DNA from: JBBSUQ01 sp964389755
Lineage (GTDB): Bacteria; Bacteroidota; Bacteroidia; Flavobacteriales_D; Crocinitomicaceae
Reading direction: 5' to 3'
Assembly (NCBI GenBank): GCA_964389755.1
Contig: CAYMEW010000012.1
Coordinates: 1-64,000 of the forward strand
Length of the DNA stretch: 64,000 bases
Part shown: piece by piece, positions 53,262-61,690 of the stretch
Layout: each line of letters opens with the position of its first letter
Position numbering within the stretch: the stretch's first letter is position 1
Notes under the pieces: model-generated
Databases searched by the model: none
Seen by the model: the letters and a program-made list of their open reading frames with translations, nothing else
Told to the model about the DNA's origin: nothing
Translations under genes and position numbers: made by a program

Positions 53262-53771
53262 ATGATCCGAAAAATTGCAGCTATTCTTTTCGTTTTAAAC
53301 CTGGCGGCACTGATCCCGCTGGGATGGCTCTTTCTGCGTTCGGAAAGCTTTTCATTTTTCAAAACGGAACTGTTGCTGATCTGTGTCGCAACCCTTTTCA
53401 CAACGTTTGGAATGTGGATCTTTCAGCGGGAAGCCCGACGCTTTCAACCCATTCACTTTTTTTGTGGCATAGCGCTCATCATCGCTCACATTTACGTGAT
53501 CGGGAACGCGGGTGCGTTCGTTTCAGCAGGCCCATTACTATTTGCCATTTCGTTCGCCTACCTGGGTTTTGCACTGGACGCCTTCGTGAATCGCCGGATT
53601 CGCTCTTCGCTGTTATTTTATTTCTTTAAGTCACTGCTGGCACTCGAATGTGCATTTTTCATATTCAGGCCGGAGTTGCCAGTGTATTACATGCTCGCAG
53701 CGATCGTACTTTTAATCATCAGTATTTTTACCGTAACGGTATCCTTTCTTCCGGCGGATCAGTCGACATAA
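53262..53771 (+). CDS. Hypothetical multi-pass membrane protein
   Basis: A 169-residue protein with about five hydrophobic helices and short loops; no known motif. It follows the SpoIIE sensor after 3 bases, so co-transcription and a link to signalling are likely. Its 3' end overlaps the convergent NlpC/P60 gene by 13 bases. Confidence 0.7.
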   Translation: MIRKIAAILFVLNLAALIPLGWLFLRSESFSFFKTELLLICVATLFTTFGMWIFQREARRFQPIHFFCGIALIIAHIYVIGNAGAFVSAGPLLFAISFAYLGFALDAFVNRRIRSSLLFYFFKSLLALECAFFIFRPELPVYYMLAAIVLLIISIFTVTVSFLPADQST

Positions 53772-54670
53772 GTTCCGAAACCGCTCAGCCGCTTCAGCCA
53801 GTAATCGGATTTTTCGATCTCGGTGATGATGATTCCCTTACTCGAACTCGCATGGATCATGACGAGTGGTTCTCCGGCTTCCGAAATGATGATGCCCACG
53901 TGGGAAATTCCGCGTCCGTTATTGAAGAAAACGAGGTCGCCCTTCTGCACTTTATTTTGACGCACTTTTCGCGCTCCGTCGTACTGATCGGAAGCCCTGC
54001 GCGGCAGTTCCCGTTTGAATTCGTTCATCACGTAACAGGTAAAACCGCTGCAATCAAAGCCATTCGGCGTATTTCCCGCCCACACGTAAGGTACGCCGAG
54101 CTGTTTCATGGCAAACGCAATCATTTCATCCCGTTCACTGGCATAGATCGTTTTAACCTTCTCTTTTTCCTTGTATTCGGCAAGTTCGTCCTGCTTTACT
54201 TCTCCCTGCAAGTCAATATTCGGGACATTCTCAAAGAGGTCTGTCAGCACTTCCTGTAACGCTTCGAACTCCTGCCGTTCTCCCCTGCGTTTGAGGTCTT
54301 CCGCGCGGCTGAAAAGATCCTGCTTCAAAATGGAAACCTCGTAAAGGTGCGCATTGAAAATTTTCAGGCCGTCCGGCGACTGCTTGATCTTCGTAAACAA
54401 CGCTGCCGCTTCTTTATAGGCATCTGTATGTCTTTTAAACCAGTGTGAATTCTCCGCCAGCTGAAACAGACTGAGGCTTTTGTAAAACAGCGGGATCTTC
54501 GAAAAATCATAATCCGGTTTGTCCAGTAAGCGGTTTGCGCGACGATAGACCATTTTATAATGTCCCTGCGCATAGAGCATTTCCAGTTTATCAAATTCCG
54601 GAACCTGTGCATGAGCTTCGGAAACTGCGAGCAAACAGGCGAACACCGGTATCAGGAGCAATCGTTTCAT
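53759..54670 (-). CDS. NlpC/P60-family cell-wall peptidase
   Basis: A 303-residue exported protein. The signal peptide (about 1-22, MKRLLLIPVFACLLAVSEAH) sets the start at ATG 54670; upstream reading to 54856 is not used. A TPR-like helical part (about 25-150) is followed by the C40 peptidase (about 180-303) with the triad Cys207 (FDCSGF), His257 (SHVGI) and His273 (MIHAS). It should cut gamma-D-Glu to diamino acid bonds in peptidoglycan. Convergent with the 53262-53771 gene. Confidence 0.92.
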   Translation of the reverse strand: MKRLLLIPVFACLLAVSEAHAQVPEFDKLEMLYAQGHYKMVYRRANRLLDKPDYDFSKIPLFYKSLSLFQLAENSHWFKRHTDAYKEAAALFTKIKQSPDGLKIFNAHLYEVSILKQDLFSRAEDLKRRGERQEFEALQEVLTDLFENVPNIDLQGEVKQDELAEYKEKEKVKTIYASERDEMIAFAMKQLGVPYVWAGNTPNGFDCSGFTCYVMNEFKRELPRRASDQYDGARKVRQNKVQKGDLVFFNNGRGISHVGIIISEAGEPLVMIHASSSKGIIITEIEKSDYWLKRLSGFGTYVD

Positions 54671-54819
54671 GACGTGAGGTTTCAAAACGAAATAACGAAG
54701 AAAAGCCGTGTTGTTTTCACGCCGATCCGGCTTTTCGTTCACAAAGTCCTGTTTATTACTTCGGGGCAGGCTATTATTAAAATATACGGGTGCCCGATTG
54801 CGTTTGTAAACATTATCAT

Positions 54820-54827
54820 TATCTTTA
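54820..54827 (+). promoter_or_regulatory. Possible minus-7 box (TATCTTTA) of the S41 peptidase
   Basis: TATCTTTA, 39 bases before the ATG at 54867; a TTTG (54803-54806) lies about 14 bases upstream. Confidence 0.4.
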
Positions 54828-54866
54828 AAAGTCCGTATATCCCCGGATATACTCAAAACAAACTTT

Positions 54867-56471
54867 ATGAAAAAGCTATTTTGCCTCCTTTTGGCTCTGA
54901 CCTCCTTACCACTTATTTCTTTCTCGCAGGAAGAAAACTCTCCTTTCGCACTCTCCCAGAAAATGGCGGAGATCCTTATTTACATCGACAAACAATACGT
55001 CGACGATGTCGATAATAACGAACTGGCCAATGAAGCCATTACGCGCATGCTCGAAAAACTCGATCCGCACTCGGTATACATTCCCAAAGAAGAAGTGGAC
55101 GATGCCAATCAGCGTATCGACGGTAGTTTTGTAGGGATCGGAATCCGTTTTCAGATCCTGAAAGATACCCTCATGGTCGTGGCCACGATTCCCGGCGGAC
55201 CTTCGGAAAAAGTCGGTTTGCTTCCGGGCGATAAAATTATTAGCGTTGAAGGCATTCAAGTAGCCGGTGTCGGCCTGAAGAACAGCGATGTACGCGAAAA
55301 ACTCATGGGAGAACTCGGCACGAAAGTAAAAGTGGAAGTAAAACGCTCCGCATCCCGCAAACCGCTTGATTTTGTAATTACACGCGACCACATCCCCCTC
55401 AACTCCGTGGATGCCAGTTATATGATCACTCCGACCATCGGATACATCAAGCTCAACAGCTTTTCGCGCTCCACAACCGAAGAACTCGAAAAAAGCATTC
55501 GCGAATTAAAGAAACAGGGAATGCGCGATCTCATTTTCGACCTGCAGGGAAATGGCGGCGGACTACTGGACCAGGCTCAAAAAGTAGCGGATCAGTTCCT
55601 TTCCGGCGACAAGCTCATCGTTTATTCCGAAGGAAAGCACCAGCCACGCCTCGAACTGCATGCCGGAGACCGATCCATGTTTGAAAAAGGCCGGCTGATC
55701 ATTCTGACCGATGAATACACGGCATCCGCCAGCGAGATCGTTTCCGGGGCCGTACAGGACTGGGACCGCGGTATGATCGTGGGACGTCGCACCTTCGGAA
55801 AAGGACTCGTACAGCGCCCGATCGACCTGACAGACGGCTCGCAGATCAGGCTGACCATCGCGCGTTATTATACTCCGGCGGGACGATTTATCCAGAAACC
55901 TTACGACAATGTAGACGATTACCGGAACGACCTGCTCAACCGCTACGAACACGGTGAGTTTACTTCGCGCGACTCTATCCGGCTTCCCGATTCACTGAAA
56001 GAGCAAACCCTTGTTACCAAACGGACTGTTTACAGCGGTGGCGGTATCATGCCGGATGTATTTGTTCCGCTCGATACCCTCGAGTACAGTGATTATTACC
56101 GTGCCGTTTCGAGAAATGGTTCACTCAACGCCTTTGCGCTCGAATATGTCGAAAAGCATCGCGATGATATCCGTGAAAAATATTCGGATTTCGACGGCTA
56201 TCTTAAAAACTTCGAGGTTAACAAAAAAATACTGGATGATTTCGTTGCTTATGTCAAAAAGGAACATCCTGACACCGAATTCAGCGAGAAGGACCTCAAG
56301 ACCAGTGAGCGACTGATCAAATTACGCATCAAAGCCAATATCGCTCAGGACGTCTGGGGATATAACGAGTTCTTCCGGATTTACAACGAATCCAACGAAG
56401 TGCTTGAAAAAGCAATCGAGATACTTGAAAACGGAACATATAACAAACAAAAATTAGCACAAGCGGAATGA
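54867..56471 (+). CDS. S41 family C-terminal processing protease
   Basis: A 534-residue periplasmic protease. Signal peptide (about 1-20, cleavage near SFSQ), N-terminal helical domain (about 30-95), PDZ domain (about 110-180, GIGIRFQILKDTLMVV start), and the S41 catalytic core with Ser287 (TASASEI) and Lys312 (FGKGLVQ), spaced 25 as in tail-specific proteases. The C-terminal about 130 residues are a helical extension. It degrades or matures periplasmic proteins by C-terminal recognition. Co-translated with the downstream DUF1573 lipoprotein (ATGA overlap). Confidence 0.95.
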   Translation: MKKLFCLLLALTSLPLISFSQEENSPFALSQKMAEILIYIDKQYVDDVDNNELANEAITRMLEKLDPHSVYIPKEEVDDANQRIDGSFVGIGIRFQILKDTLMVVATIPGGPSEKVGLLPGDKIISVEGIQVAGVGLKNSDVREKLMGELGTKVKVEVKRSASRKPLDFVITRDHIPLNSVDASYMITPTIGYIKLNSFSRSTTEELEKSIRELKKQGMRDLIFDLQGNGGGLLDQAQKVADQFLSGDKLIVYSEGKHQPRLELHAGDRSMFEKGRLIILTDEYTASASEIVSGAVQDWDRGMIVGRRTFGKGLVQRPIDLTDGSQIRLTIARYYTPAGRFIQKPYDNVDDYRNDLLNRYEHGEFTSRDSIRLPDSLKEQTLVTKRTVYSGGGIMPDVFVPLDTLEYSDYYRAVSRNGSLNAFALEYVEKHRDDIREKYSDFDGYLKNFEVNKKILDDFVAYVKKEHPDTEFSEKDLKTSERLIKLRIKANIAQDVWGYNEFFRIYNESNEVLEKAIEILENGTYNKQKLAQAE

Positions 56472-56968
56472 AAAAGATCGCAATTACCGCCACCCTTTTC
56501 ATGGCACTGGCGGCGTGTCAGTCAGAAAAAACGAATAAAGAGTACAGCGGGGGAAGTATGATCGAAGCAGAAGGCCAGTCCGAGGCGGAGATCCGTGAAA
56601 ACCTCAAACAGTTCGAAATTGAAGAGCGCGAACGCCTGGAACGGGAAAAGCGCAACGTAACTTCACTTAAATATGATCGCCTGGAACACGATTTCGGCGA
56701 CGTGAAGTCCGGAACGGATAATAAAACGACTTTTAAAGTAACCAATACCGGCGACATGCCCCTGATCATTTCGGATGTGAAAGCAAGCTGTGGCTGCACC
56801 ACCCCGAAAAAACCCCAGGGACCTATCGAACCCGGAGGAAGTGACGTGATCGAAGTGAATTTTCACCCGAACCCGGGGCAGGGAATCGTTACAAAAACAG
56901 TGACCGTAACGGCCAATACCAACCCGAAAATTACGGAACTAAAGATTAAGGCAAAGGTACTGGATTAA
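56468..56968 (+). CDS. DUF1573 lipoprotein
   Basis: A 166-residue lipoprotein: signal peptide with lipobox LAAC (Cys17), acidic/basic helical linker (about 35-62) and a DUF1573 Ig-like domain (about 65-166) with the hallmark SCGCTTPKKP. Function is unknown in the family. Overlaps the S41 peptidase stop by four bases and the convergent flippase stop by four bases. Confidence 0.92.
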   Translation: MKKIAITATLFMALAACQSEKTNKEYSGGSMIEAEGQSEAEIRENLKQFEIEERERLEREKRNVTSLKYDRLEHDFGDVKSGTDNKTTFKVTNTGDMPLIISDVKASCGCTTPKKPQGPIEPGGSDVIEVNFHPNPGQGIVTKTVTVTANTNPKITELKIKAKVLD

Positions 56969-58461
56969 GCACTGTCCTTTTTGCGCAGTCGCTTATTAAC
57001 GAAGTTTGTAACAAGCCGAATGGTCTCCGGTTCGAGTCGAAACAGGAAGATCGGACCAACGAATAACAGGAGGAAAACGGTCGTTTTAAATGCTGCGGAC
57101 AGGATAATATTATCCGAAATCGACGGCAGCACTTCAAACAACAGCACGTTTGCACCAAAAAGCAGGATCACCTTCACCTGTAACCAGTTGAAAGGGTGAA
57201 TGCGGTAGCTGAACAGCACAAACAGAACGCGTGCGGCATTGTACAGTACCAGTGCGATCGACGTGGAAATAGCGGCCCCGGTTATTCCGTAAGGTGGTAT
57301 CAACAGGTAATTCAATACGATCACCATTGTCAGTAAGAACACAGTAAAAAGAACGTCGTACCTGTACTTGCGTGACATCACGAGAATTCCGCCGTTCAAT
57401 CCGCAGTAAAAGTCGACCAGGCGTCCGCACATCAGGAAAAGGAACACCGGGATTCCCAGTGAATACTGCTCGGGAAGTACAGAAAACACTTCGCTTCGGT
57501 TGATCCAGACGAGCATGAACATCACAATCCCGAGAAACAGGGAAACGGAACTCACCTGCGTGTACAGTTTCTGCATTTTATCGTTCGCCCGTTCCTTCCA
57601 GTAATCCGAAACGAGCGGTGAACTTACACGGACAATAGACCGGTAAGGTATCTGCAACGCGCTTGTGAGGTAAACCACCGTCGTGTAGATCCCCGTTTCA
57701 AACAGTCCCAGCATACTGGCGATCATGAGCGTATCGATCGTAACGACCAACATGGCGCCGATTGAGTTCATGTAGCTGAAGGAAGTGTAATAAAAAATAA
57801 TCTTCCGAAAACGGCTTCCGATCGCAATGGACCGAAAATTCAGGTTTAACTCGCCGATTTTAGCGGTATAAATGATGAGAACTACGGCCGGTATCAGGTA
57901 AATGACACAATGCAGCAACAGGAACGTGTGGAAGGATATCCATTGAAATCCAAGTGCGGCAATATCCGCTGTTACCAGGAAACGCAAGAGGAAATCATTC
58001 ACAAAGACCGGGACCACATTCCGGTACAGACTGCGCAGGTAACTGTCAAAAAGCAGGAAGAACACACTTGCGATACCCAGCGGAATGATTAGGTAATAGT
58101 AATCGACGAATTCTTCCGAACGATCCTGGTAAAACGAAATGATGTACTCCCTGAAAAGTACGGCTATCAGCGTGAATACGACCACGCCGGCCAGCACAAT
58201 AAGCAATAAAAAGGGCAAAAAGCCGCTATTTTGCCGTTCACGATTCCTGAAAAAGGGAAAAAACTTCCAGACCGTATTGATACTTCCGAGATTTGCCAGT
58301 TGGGCGAACATCAGCCCCACTCCTACCACCAGGTTGGTCAGCCCGACCTGATCGGTCGTCATGTACCATGCAAAAAGCAGACCTTTGTTCAGGTAGCCCA
58401 ATAAAAGCCCGGCATAAGAAATACCGGCCATACGGATCGCATCTTTTTGGACAATGCCCAT
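56965..58461 (-). CDS. Oligosaccharide flippase (Wzx/MATE-like polysaccharide biosynthesis protein)
   Basis: A 498-residue protein with about 12-14 hydrophobic helices of the MOP superfamily, which moves lipid-linked oligosaccharides across the inner membrane. The first helix pair (AGISYAGLLLGYLNKGLLFAW) is typical. I start at ATG 58461; ATG 58470 is also possible, while the upstream frame to 58527 is excluded because the minus-7 box TACATTTG (58492-58485) is inside it. Divergent from the glycosyltransferase gene cluster. Confidence 0.9.
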   Translation of the reverse strand: MGIVQKDAIRMAGISYAGLLLGYLNKGLLFAWYMTTDQVGLTNLVVGVGLMFAQLANLGSINTVWKFFPFFRNRERQNSGFLPFLLLIVLAGVVVFTLIAVLFREYIISFYQDRSEEFVDYYYLIIPLGIASVFFLLFDSYLRSLYRNVVPVFVNDFLLRFLVTADIAALGFQWISFHTFLLLHCVIYLIPAVVLIIYTAKIGELNLNFRSIAIGSRFRKIIFYYTSFSYMNSIGAMLVVTIDTLMIASMLGLFETGIYTTVVYLTSALQIPYRSIVRVSSPLVSDYWKERANDKMQKLYTQVSSVSLFLGIVMFMLVWINRSEVFSVLPEQYSLGIPVFLFLMCGRLVDFYCGLNGGILVMSRKYRYDVLFTVFLLTMVIVLNYLLIPPYGITGAAISTSIALVLYNAARVLFVLFSYRIHPFNWLQVKVILLFGANVLLFEVLPSISDNIILSAAFKTTVFLLLFVGPIFLFRLEPETIRLVTNFVNKRLRKKDSA

Positions 58462-58484
58462 TCGGTACATTTTGGAATCGGCAA

Positions 58485-58492
58485 CAAATGTA
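58485..58492 (-). promoter_or_regulatory. minus-7 promoter box of the flippase gene
   Basis: Minus-strand TACATTTG (exact TAnnTTTG), 15 to 24 bases before the two candidate ATGs. Confidence 0.6.
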
Positions 58493-58567
58493 GTAAATCG
58501 CTGCAAGCCCTCTTCAGAAAGCAGCATTGAAAATTGCCGGAAGCACCTCCCAAAACGCGAATAAGAT

Positions 58568-58575
58568 TAACTTTG
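58568..58575 (+). promoter_or_regulatory. minus-7 promoter box of the first glycosyltransferase gene
   Basis: TAACTTTG (exact TAnnTTTG), 23 bases before the ATG at 58599. Together with the flippase box it makes a divergent promoter of about 75 bases. Confidence 0.6.
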
Positions 58576-58598
58576 TTGCGCAACAGGTCCGAGAGTTA

Positions 58599-59885
58599 AT
58601 GGAAAAAGTACTGATCATTACATATTACTGGCCTCCGGCAGCCGGTGCCGGGGTACACCGATGGCTTAGGATGAGTCGTTTTTTTGCAGAAAACGGTTAC
58701 GAACCGGTTATTTACTGCCCTCAAGATGCTGCCTGGCCACACGTCGATCCGGAATTAAACGATCAGGTACCCGCACAAATAGAAGTTATACGAAGGCCGA
58801 TTTTCGAGCCTGCAAAGTTTCTCAACAGTAAGATCAATCCCAACAAAGGTTCGGGTTTCACATATTCTAAAAAGCAAAGTTTCTTACAGAAACTGATTAT
58901 CAGCTTACGCGGCAATTTTTTCATCCCGGATGCGCGGATGTTCTGGATACGCCCCAGTACGCGCTTTTTAAAAAACTATTTGCGCGAACATCCGGAGATA
59001 AAAGCAGTTATTTCAACCGGTCCGCCCCATAGCATGCACGTCATTGCGCGAAATCTAAAAAGAAAGCTGAACATTCCCTGGATAGCCGACTTTCGGGACC
59101 CATGGACCGGAATAGATTTCTATAAGGAACTGAACATTGGAGAATTAGCCGATAAGCGGCAAAAAAAACTTGAACATTCGGTTCTTACGGAAGCGGACCG
59201 CGTGGTAACAGTCAGTGAAAATTGTGCGAAAGAACTAAGCGAAATCTCCGGGCGCGAAGTCGATGTGATCACCAACGGTTTTATATTCGATATTCAGCAT
59301 GATCCGGACACGGACAAAACCTTCAGCATTGCTCATTTCGGGTCACTCCCTACTTCACGTAACCCGGAAGTGCTCTGGCGTACTTTGGGAAAACTCGTGA
59401 AACAGAACTCCGATTTTGCGAAATCGCTTTGTATAAAACTATACGGAACTGTGGATCAGGGCGTATTGACGAGCATTGAAAAGGAAGAACTGACATCTTA
59501 TGTCCAATTACACAGTACGGTACCACACGCACAAAGCCTGCAACTTCAGGGTAAGGCTCAACAGTTATTACTGGTAGTAAATAATTCAGGGAATACAGCG
59601 GGAACTTTAACGGGAAAAATTTTTGAATACCTTAATTCCGGTCGCCCTATCCTGGCCATCGGTCCTTCGGGAGGAAATCTTGAAAAACTGATTCGTCAGA
59701 CTGATTCGGGTACGTTTACCGGATATTCTGACGACCGCTCACTGGAGAAGATTCTTCTTGAAAATTATGCGCTTTACCTTAAAGGAGCCCTTCGTGCAGA
59801 ACCCAAAAACCTTGACGCATTTTCGTCAGAAGCTCTGGCTAAGAGGTATTGTAAACTGGTTGAGGACATTCTAAATAAAGACTAA
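58599..59885 (+). CDS. Glycosyltransferase (GT4-like)
   Basis: A 428-residue GT-B glycosyltransferase: N-terminal PPAAGAGVHRWLRMSRF (acceptor side), HFGSLPTSRNPEVLW and the donor-side GKIFEYLNSGRPILAIGP near 360-377, a GT4-like donor-binding segment. Sugar and acceptor unknown. Start set at ATG 58599; a frame from 58527 would begin upstream of the minus-7 box. Confidence 0.85.
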   Translation: MEKVLIITYYWPPAAGAGVHRWLRMSRFFAENGYEPVIYCPQDAAWPHVDPELNDQVPAQIEVIRRPIFEPAKFLNSKINPNKGSGFTYSKKQSFLQKLIISLRGNFFIPDARMFWIRPSTRFLKNYLREHPEIKAVISTGPPHSMHVIARNLKRKLNIPWIADFRDPWTGIDFYKELNIGELADKRQKKLEHSVLTEADRVVTVSENCAKELSEISGREVDVITNGFIFDIQHDPDTDKTFSIAHFGSLPTSRNPEVLWRTLGKLVKQNSDFAKSLCIKLYGTVDQGVLTSIEKEELTSYVQLHSTVPHAQSLQLQGKAQQLLLVVNNSGNTAGTLTGKIFEYLNSGRPILAIGPSGGNLEKLIRQTDSGTFTGYSDDRSLEKILLENYALYLKGALRAEPKNLDAFSSEALAKRYCKLVEDILNKD

Positions 59886-59922
59886 TTAATAACGAAAGAC
59901 CTCATTTCGAAAAGAAAAGAGG

Positions 59923-59930
59923 TACATTTG
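59923..59930 (+). promoter_or_regulatory. minus-7 promoter box of the methyltransferase gene
   Basis: TACATTTG (exact TAnnTTTG), 18 bases before the GTG start at 59949. Confidence 0.55.
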
Positions 59931-59948
59931 AATAAATTTTTTTGAATT

Positions 59949-60641
59949 GTGGACAAGAAAAATATAGAGGATTTTTACGATGATTTCGTAAGCGCGCAAC
60001 AAAAAACAGGTGTTTCCATTCGTCATCGTCTTATATTTAAAAAACTGCGCAAACTTGGTCTGAAAAAGAATTCTTCGGTTCTCGAGATCGGATGCGGGAT
60101 CGGTACTGTCAGCGGACTGATCATTGATGCAATCCCTCAGGGTACTTTTTTAGGTTGCGATATATCACCCGAAAGTATCCGCTTTGCAAATGAAAGATAC
60201 CCGCAAAAAAACGCCGAATTCATCGTCACTGACATGTCCGATTTTCAGCGTTCTTCCACCTACGATTTTGTGGTTTTCCCGGATGTCCTCGAACACATCC
60301 CGGTAGATCAGCATGCACGGTTATTTAAGAACGTGGCGTCTGTTTGCCATGAAAACAGCCAGGTACTGATAAATATTCCGGAACCGAAGGCACTGGATTA
60401 CTACCGGAGAAATAAGCCTGAAGTGCTGCAAATCATTGATCAGTCGTTATCCATGCAGGATTTGTTGAATGATACTTATTCTGCCGGGTTCCGTGTGGAA
60501 AGTATCGAACCGTATTCAATTCATACGGATGCTCCGAATTACCTCAGTATTGTGCTCAACCGCAAAAACACCTTGCAAACGATTCGTGTAAAAGGAAAAT
60601 TCAGCCAGTTAATTCAAAATTTGCGCGCCAAATACCTCTAA
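59949..60641 (+). CDS. Class I SAM-dependent methyltransferase
   Basis: A 230-residue methyltransferase with motif I EIGCGIGTVSG (about 47-57), acidic end of beta-2 (GCDISPES), and post-I FPDVLEHIP (about 105-113). Substrate is unknown; its place between two glycosyltransferases suggests O-methylation of a glycan or lipid carrier. The start codon is GTG at 59949, no in-frame ATG lies nearby. Ends 1 base before the next gene. Confidence 0.88.
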   Translation: MDKKNIEDFYDDFVSAQQKTGVSIRHRLIFKKLRKLGLKKNSSVLEIGCGIGTVSGLIIDAIPQGTFLGCDISPESIRFANERYPQKNAEFIVTDMSDFQRSSTYDFVVFPDVLEHIPVDQHARLFKNVASVCHENSQVLINIPEPKALDYYRRNKPEVLQIIDQSLSMQDLLNDTYSAGFRVESIEPYSIHTDAPNYLSIVLNRKNTLQTIRVKGKFSQLIQNLRAKYL

Positions 60642-60642
60642 G

Positions 60643-61689
60643 TTGAAGGAACGACTTCTTTATTTTCATCCCGGACTTTCTTCCTTTGTGACCAAGGATC
60701 TTGAAATCCTGGCAAAACAGTTTGAAGTGCGCTCCTTTTATTTCGATGTGCGTCGCAAGAAACGCCTGCCGATCGTATTGCTCAAACAGTTTTTTTTTCT
60801 TTTGAACAAAGGATTTTCCGCGTCGGTTTGGGTTTGCCAGTTTGCAGGCTATCATTCCTATCTTCCGGTGATGTTGGGTCGCGCACTTGGAAAAAAGGTC
60901 GTACTTATTTTGGGCGGAACCGATTGCGTTAGTTTTCCTTCAATAGAATACGGCGCTCTGCGTCACCAACCGATGCGTTACTTTACGGCTCGCAGTATTC
61001 AAAAAGCGCACCTGCTCCTGCCTGTCTCCGAAACGTTGGTTCATTATTCCTATACTTACACGAACAATGATTTTCCGAACCAGGGTTATAAAGCACACAT
61101 TCGGTCCGTTAAAACTCCTTACAAAGTGATCTTCAACGGATACGATGCCGACAAATGGCCGCTTGGGACCCATCGGGAAGGACGTTCCTTCGTGACGGTC
61201 GGCGCCGATCTCGGAACGCGTTTCGGAAAACGGCTTAAAGGCATTGATCTGATCTTAGAAATTGCTCCGCTTCTGCCGGATTGCCGTTTTTACATAATCG
61301 GTGGTGATAAATTGAATGAAAAAGTTCCGGAAAATGTTGAACTGCTGTCATTTATTCCGAATAAAGAATTGCACGCATTCCTGGGAACTAAGCAATTTTA
61401 CCTTCAGTTATCTCTCAGTGAAGGATTTCCGAACGCACTTTGTGAGGCCATGTTGACCGGGTGCATCCCAATCGTTTCAAATGTGGGCGAAATGCCTTCT
61501 ATTGTCGGGAATACCGGTTTCATTCTTGAGCGACGTGATCCACAGCTGTTAATAGACTTAATCCGGAAATCCATGGAAGCCCCAAAGCTTCCTGAAAACA
61601 GTCGTAACCAAATCAGCAAGAACTATCCGGTTCAGAGAAGAGAACGGGAATTAACAGAAACACTGTCGGCACTTTTCAACGAAAGGTAG
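60643..61689 (+). CDS. Glycosyltransferase family 4-like
   Basis: A 348-residue GT-B protein with VGADLGTRFGKRLKGIDLILEIAPLL (donor-loop region) and SLSEGFPNALCEAMLTGCIPIV, which has the family's ExxxxxxxE-type segment (Glu in SEGFPNALCE). N-terminal half carries the GCQF-type Rossmann helices (GRALGKKVVLILGGTD). The start codon is TTG at 60643, 1 base after the methyltransferase stop. Its stop and that of the convergent YfhO gene are 1 base apart. Confidence 0.88.
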   Translation: MKERLLYFHPGLSSFVTKDLEILAKQFEVRSFYFDVRRKKRLPIVLLKQFFFLLNKGFSASVWVCQFAGYHSYLPVMLGRALGKKVVLILGGTDCVSFPSIEYGALRHQPMRYFTARSIQKAHLLLPVSETLVHYSYTYTNNDFPNQGYKAHIRSVKTPYKVIFNGYDADKWPLGTHREGRSFVTVGADLGTRFGKRLKGIDLILEIAPLLPDCRFYIIGGDKLNEKVPENVELLSFIPNKELHAFLGTKQFYLQLSLSEGFPNALCEAMLTGCIPIVSNVGEMPSIVGNTGFILERRDPQLLIDLIRKSMEAPKLPENSRNQISKNYPVQRRERELTETLSALFNER

Positions 61690-61690
61690 C

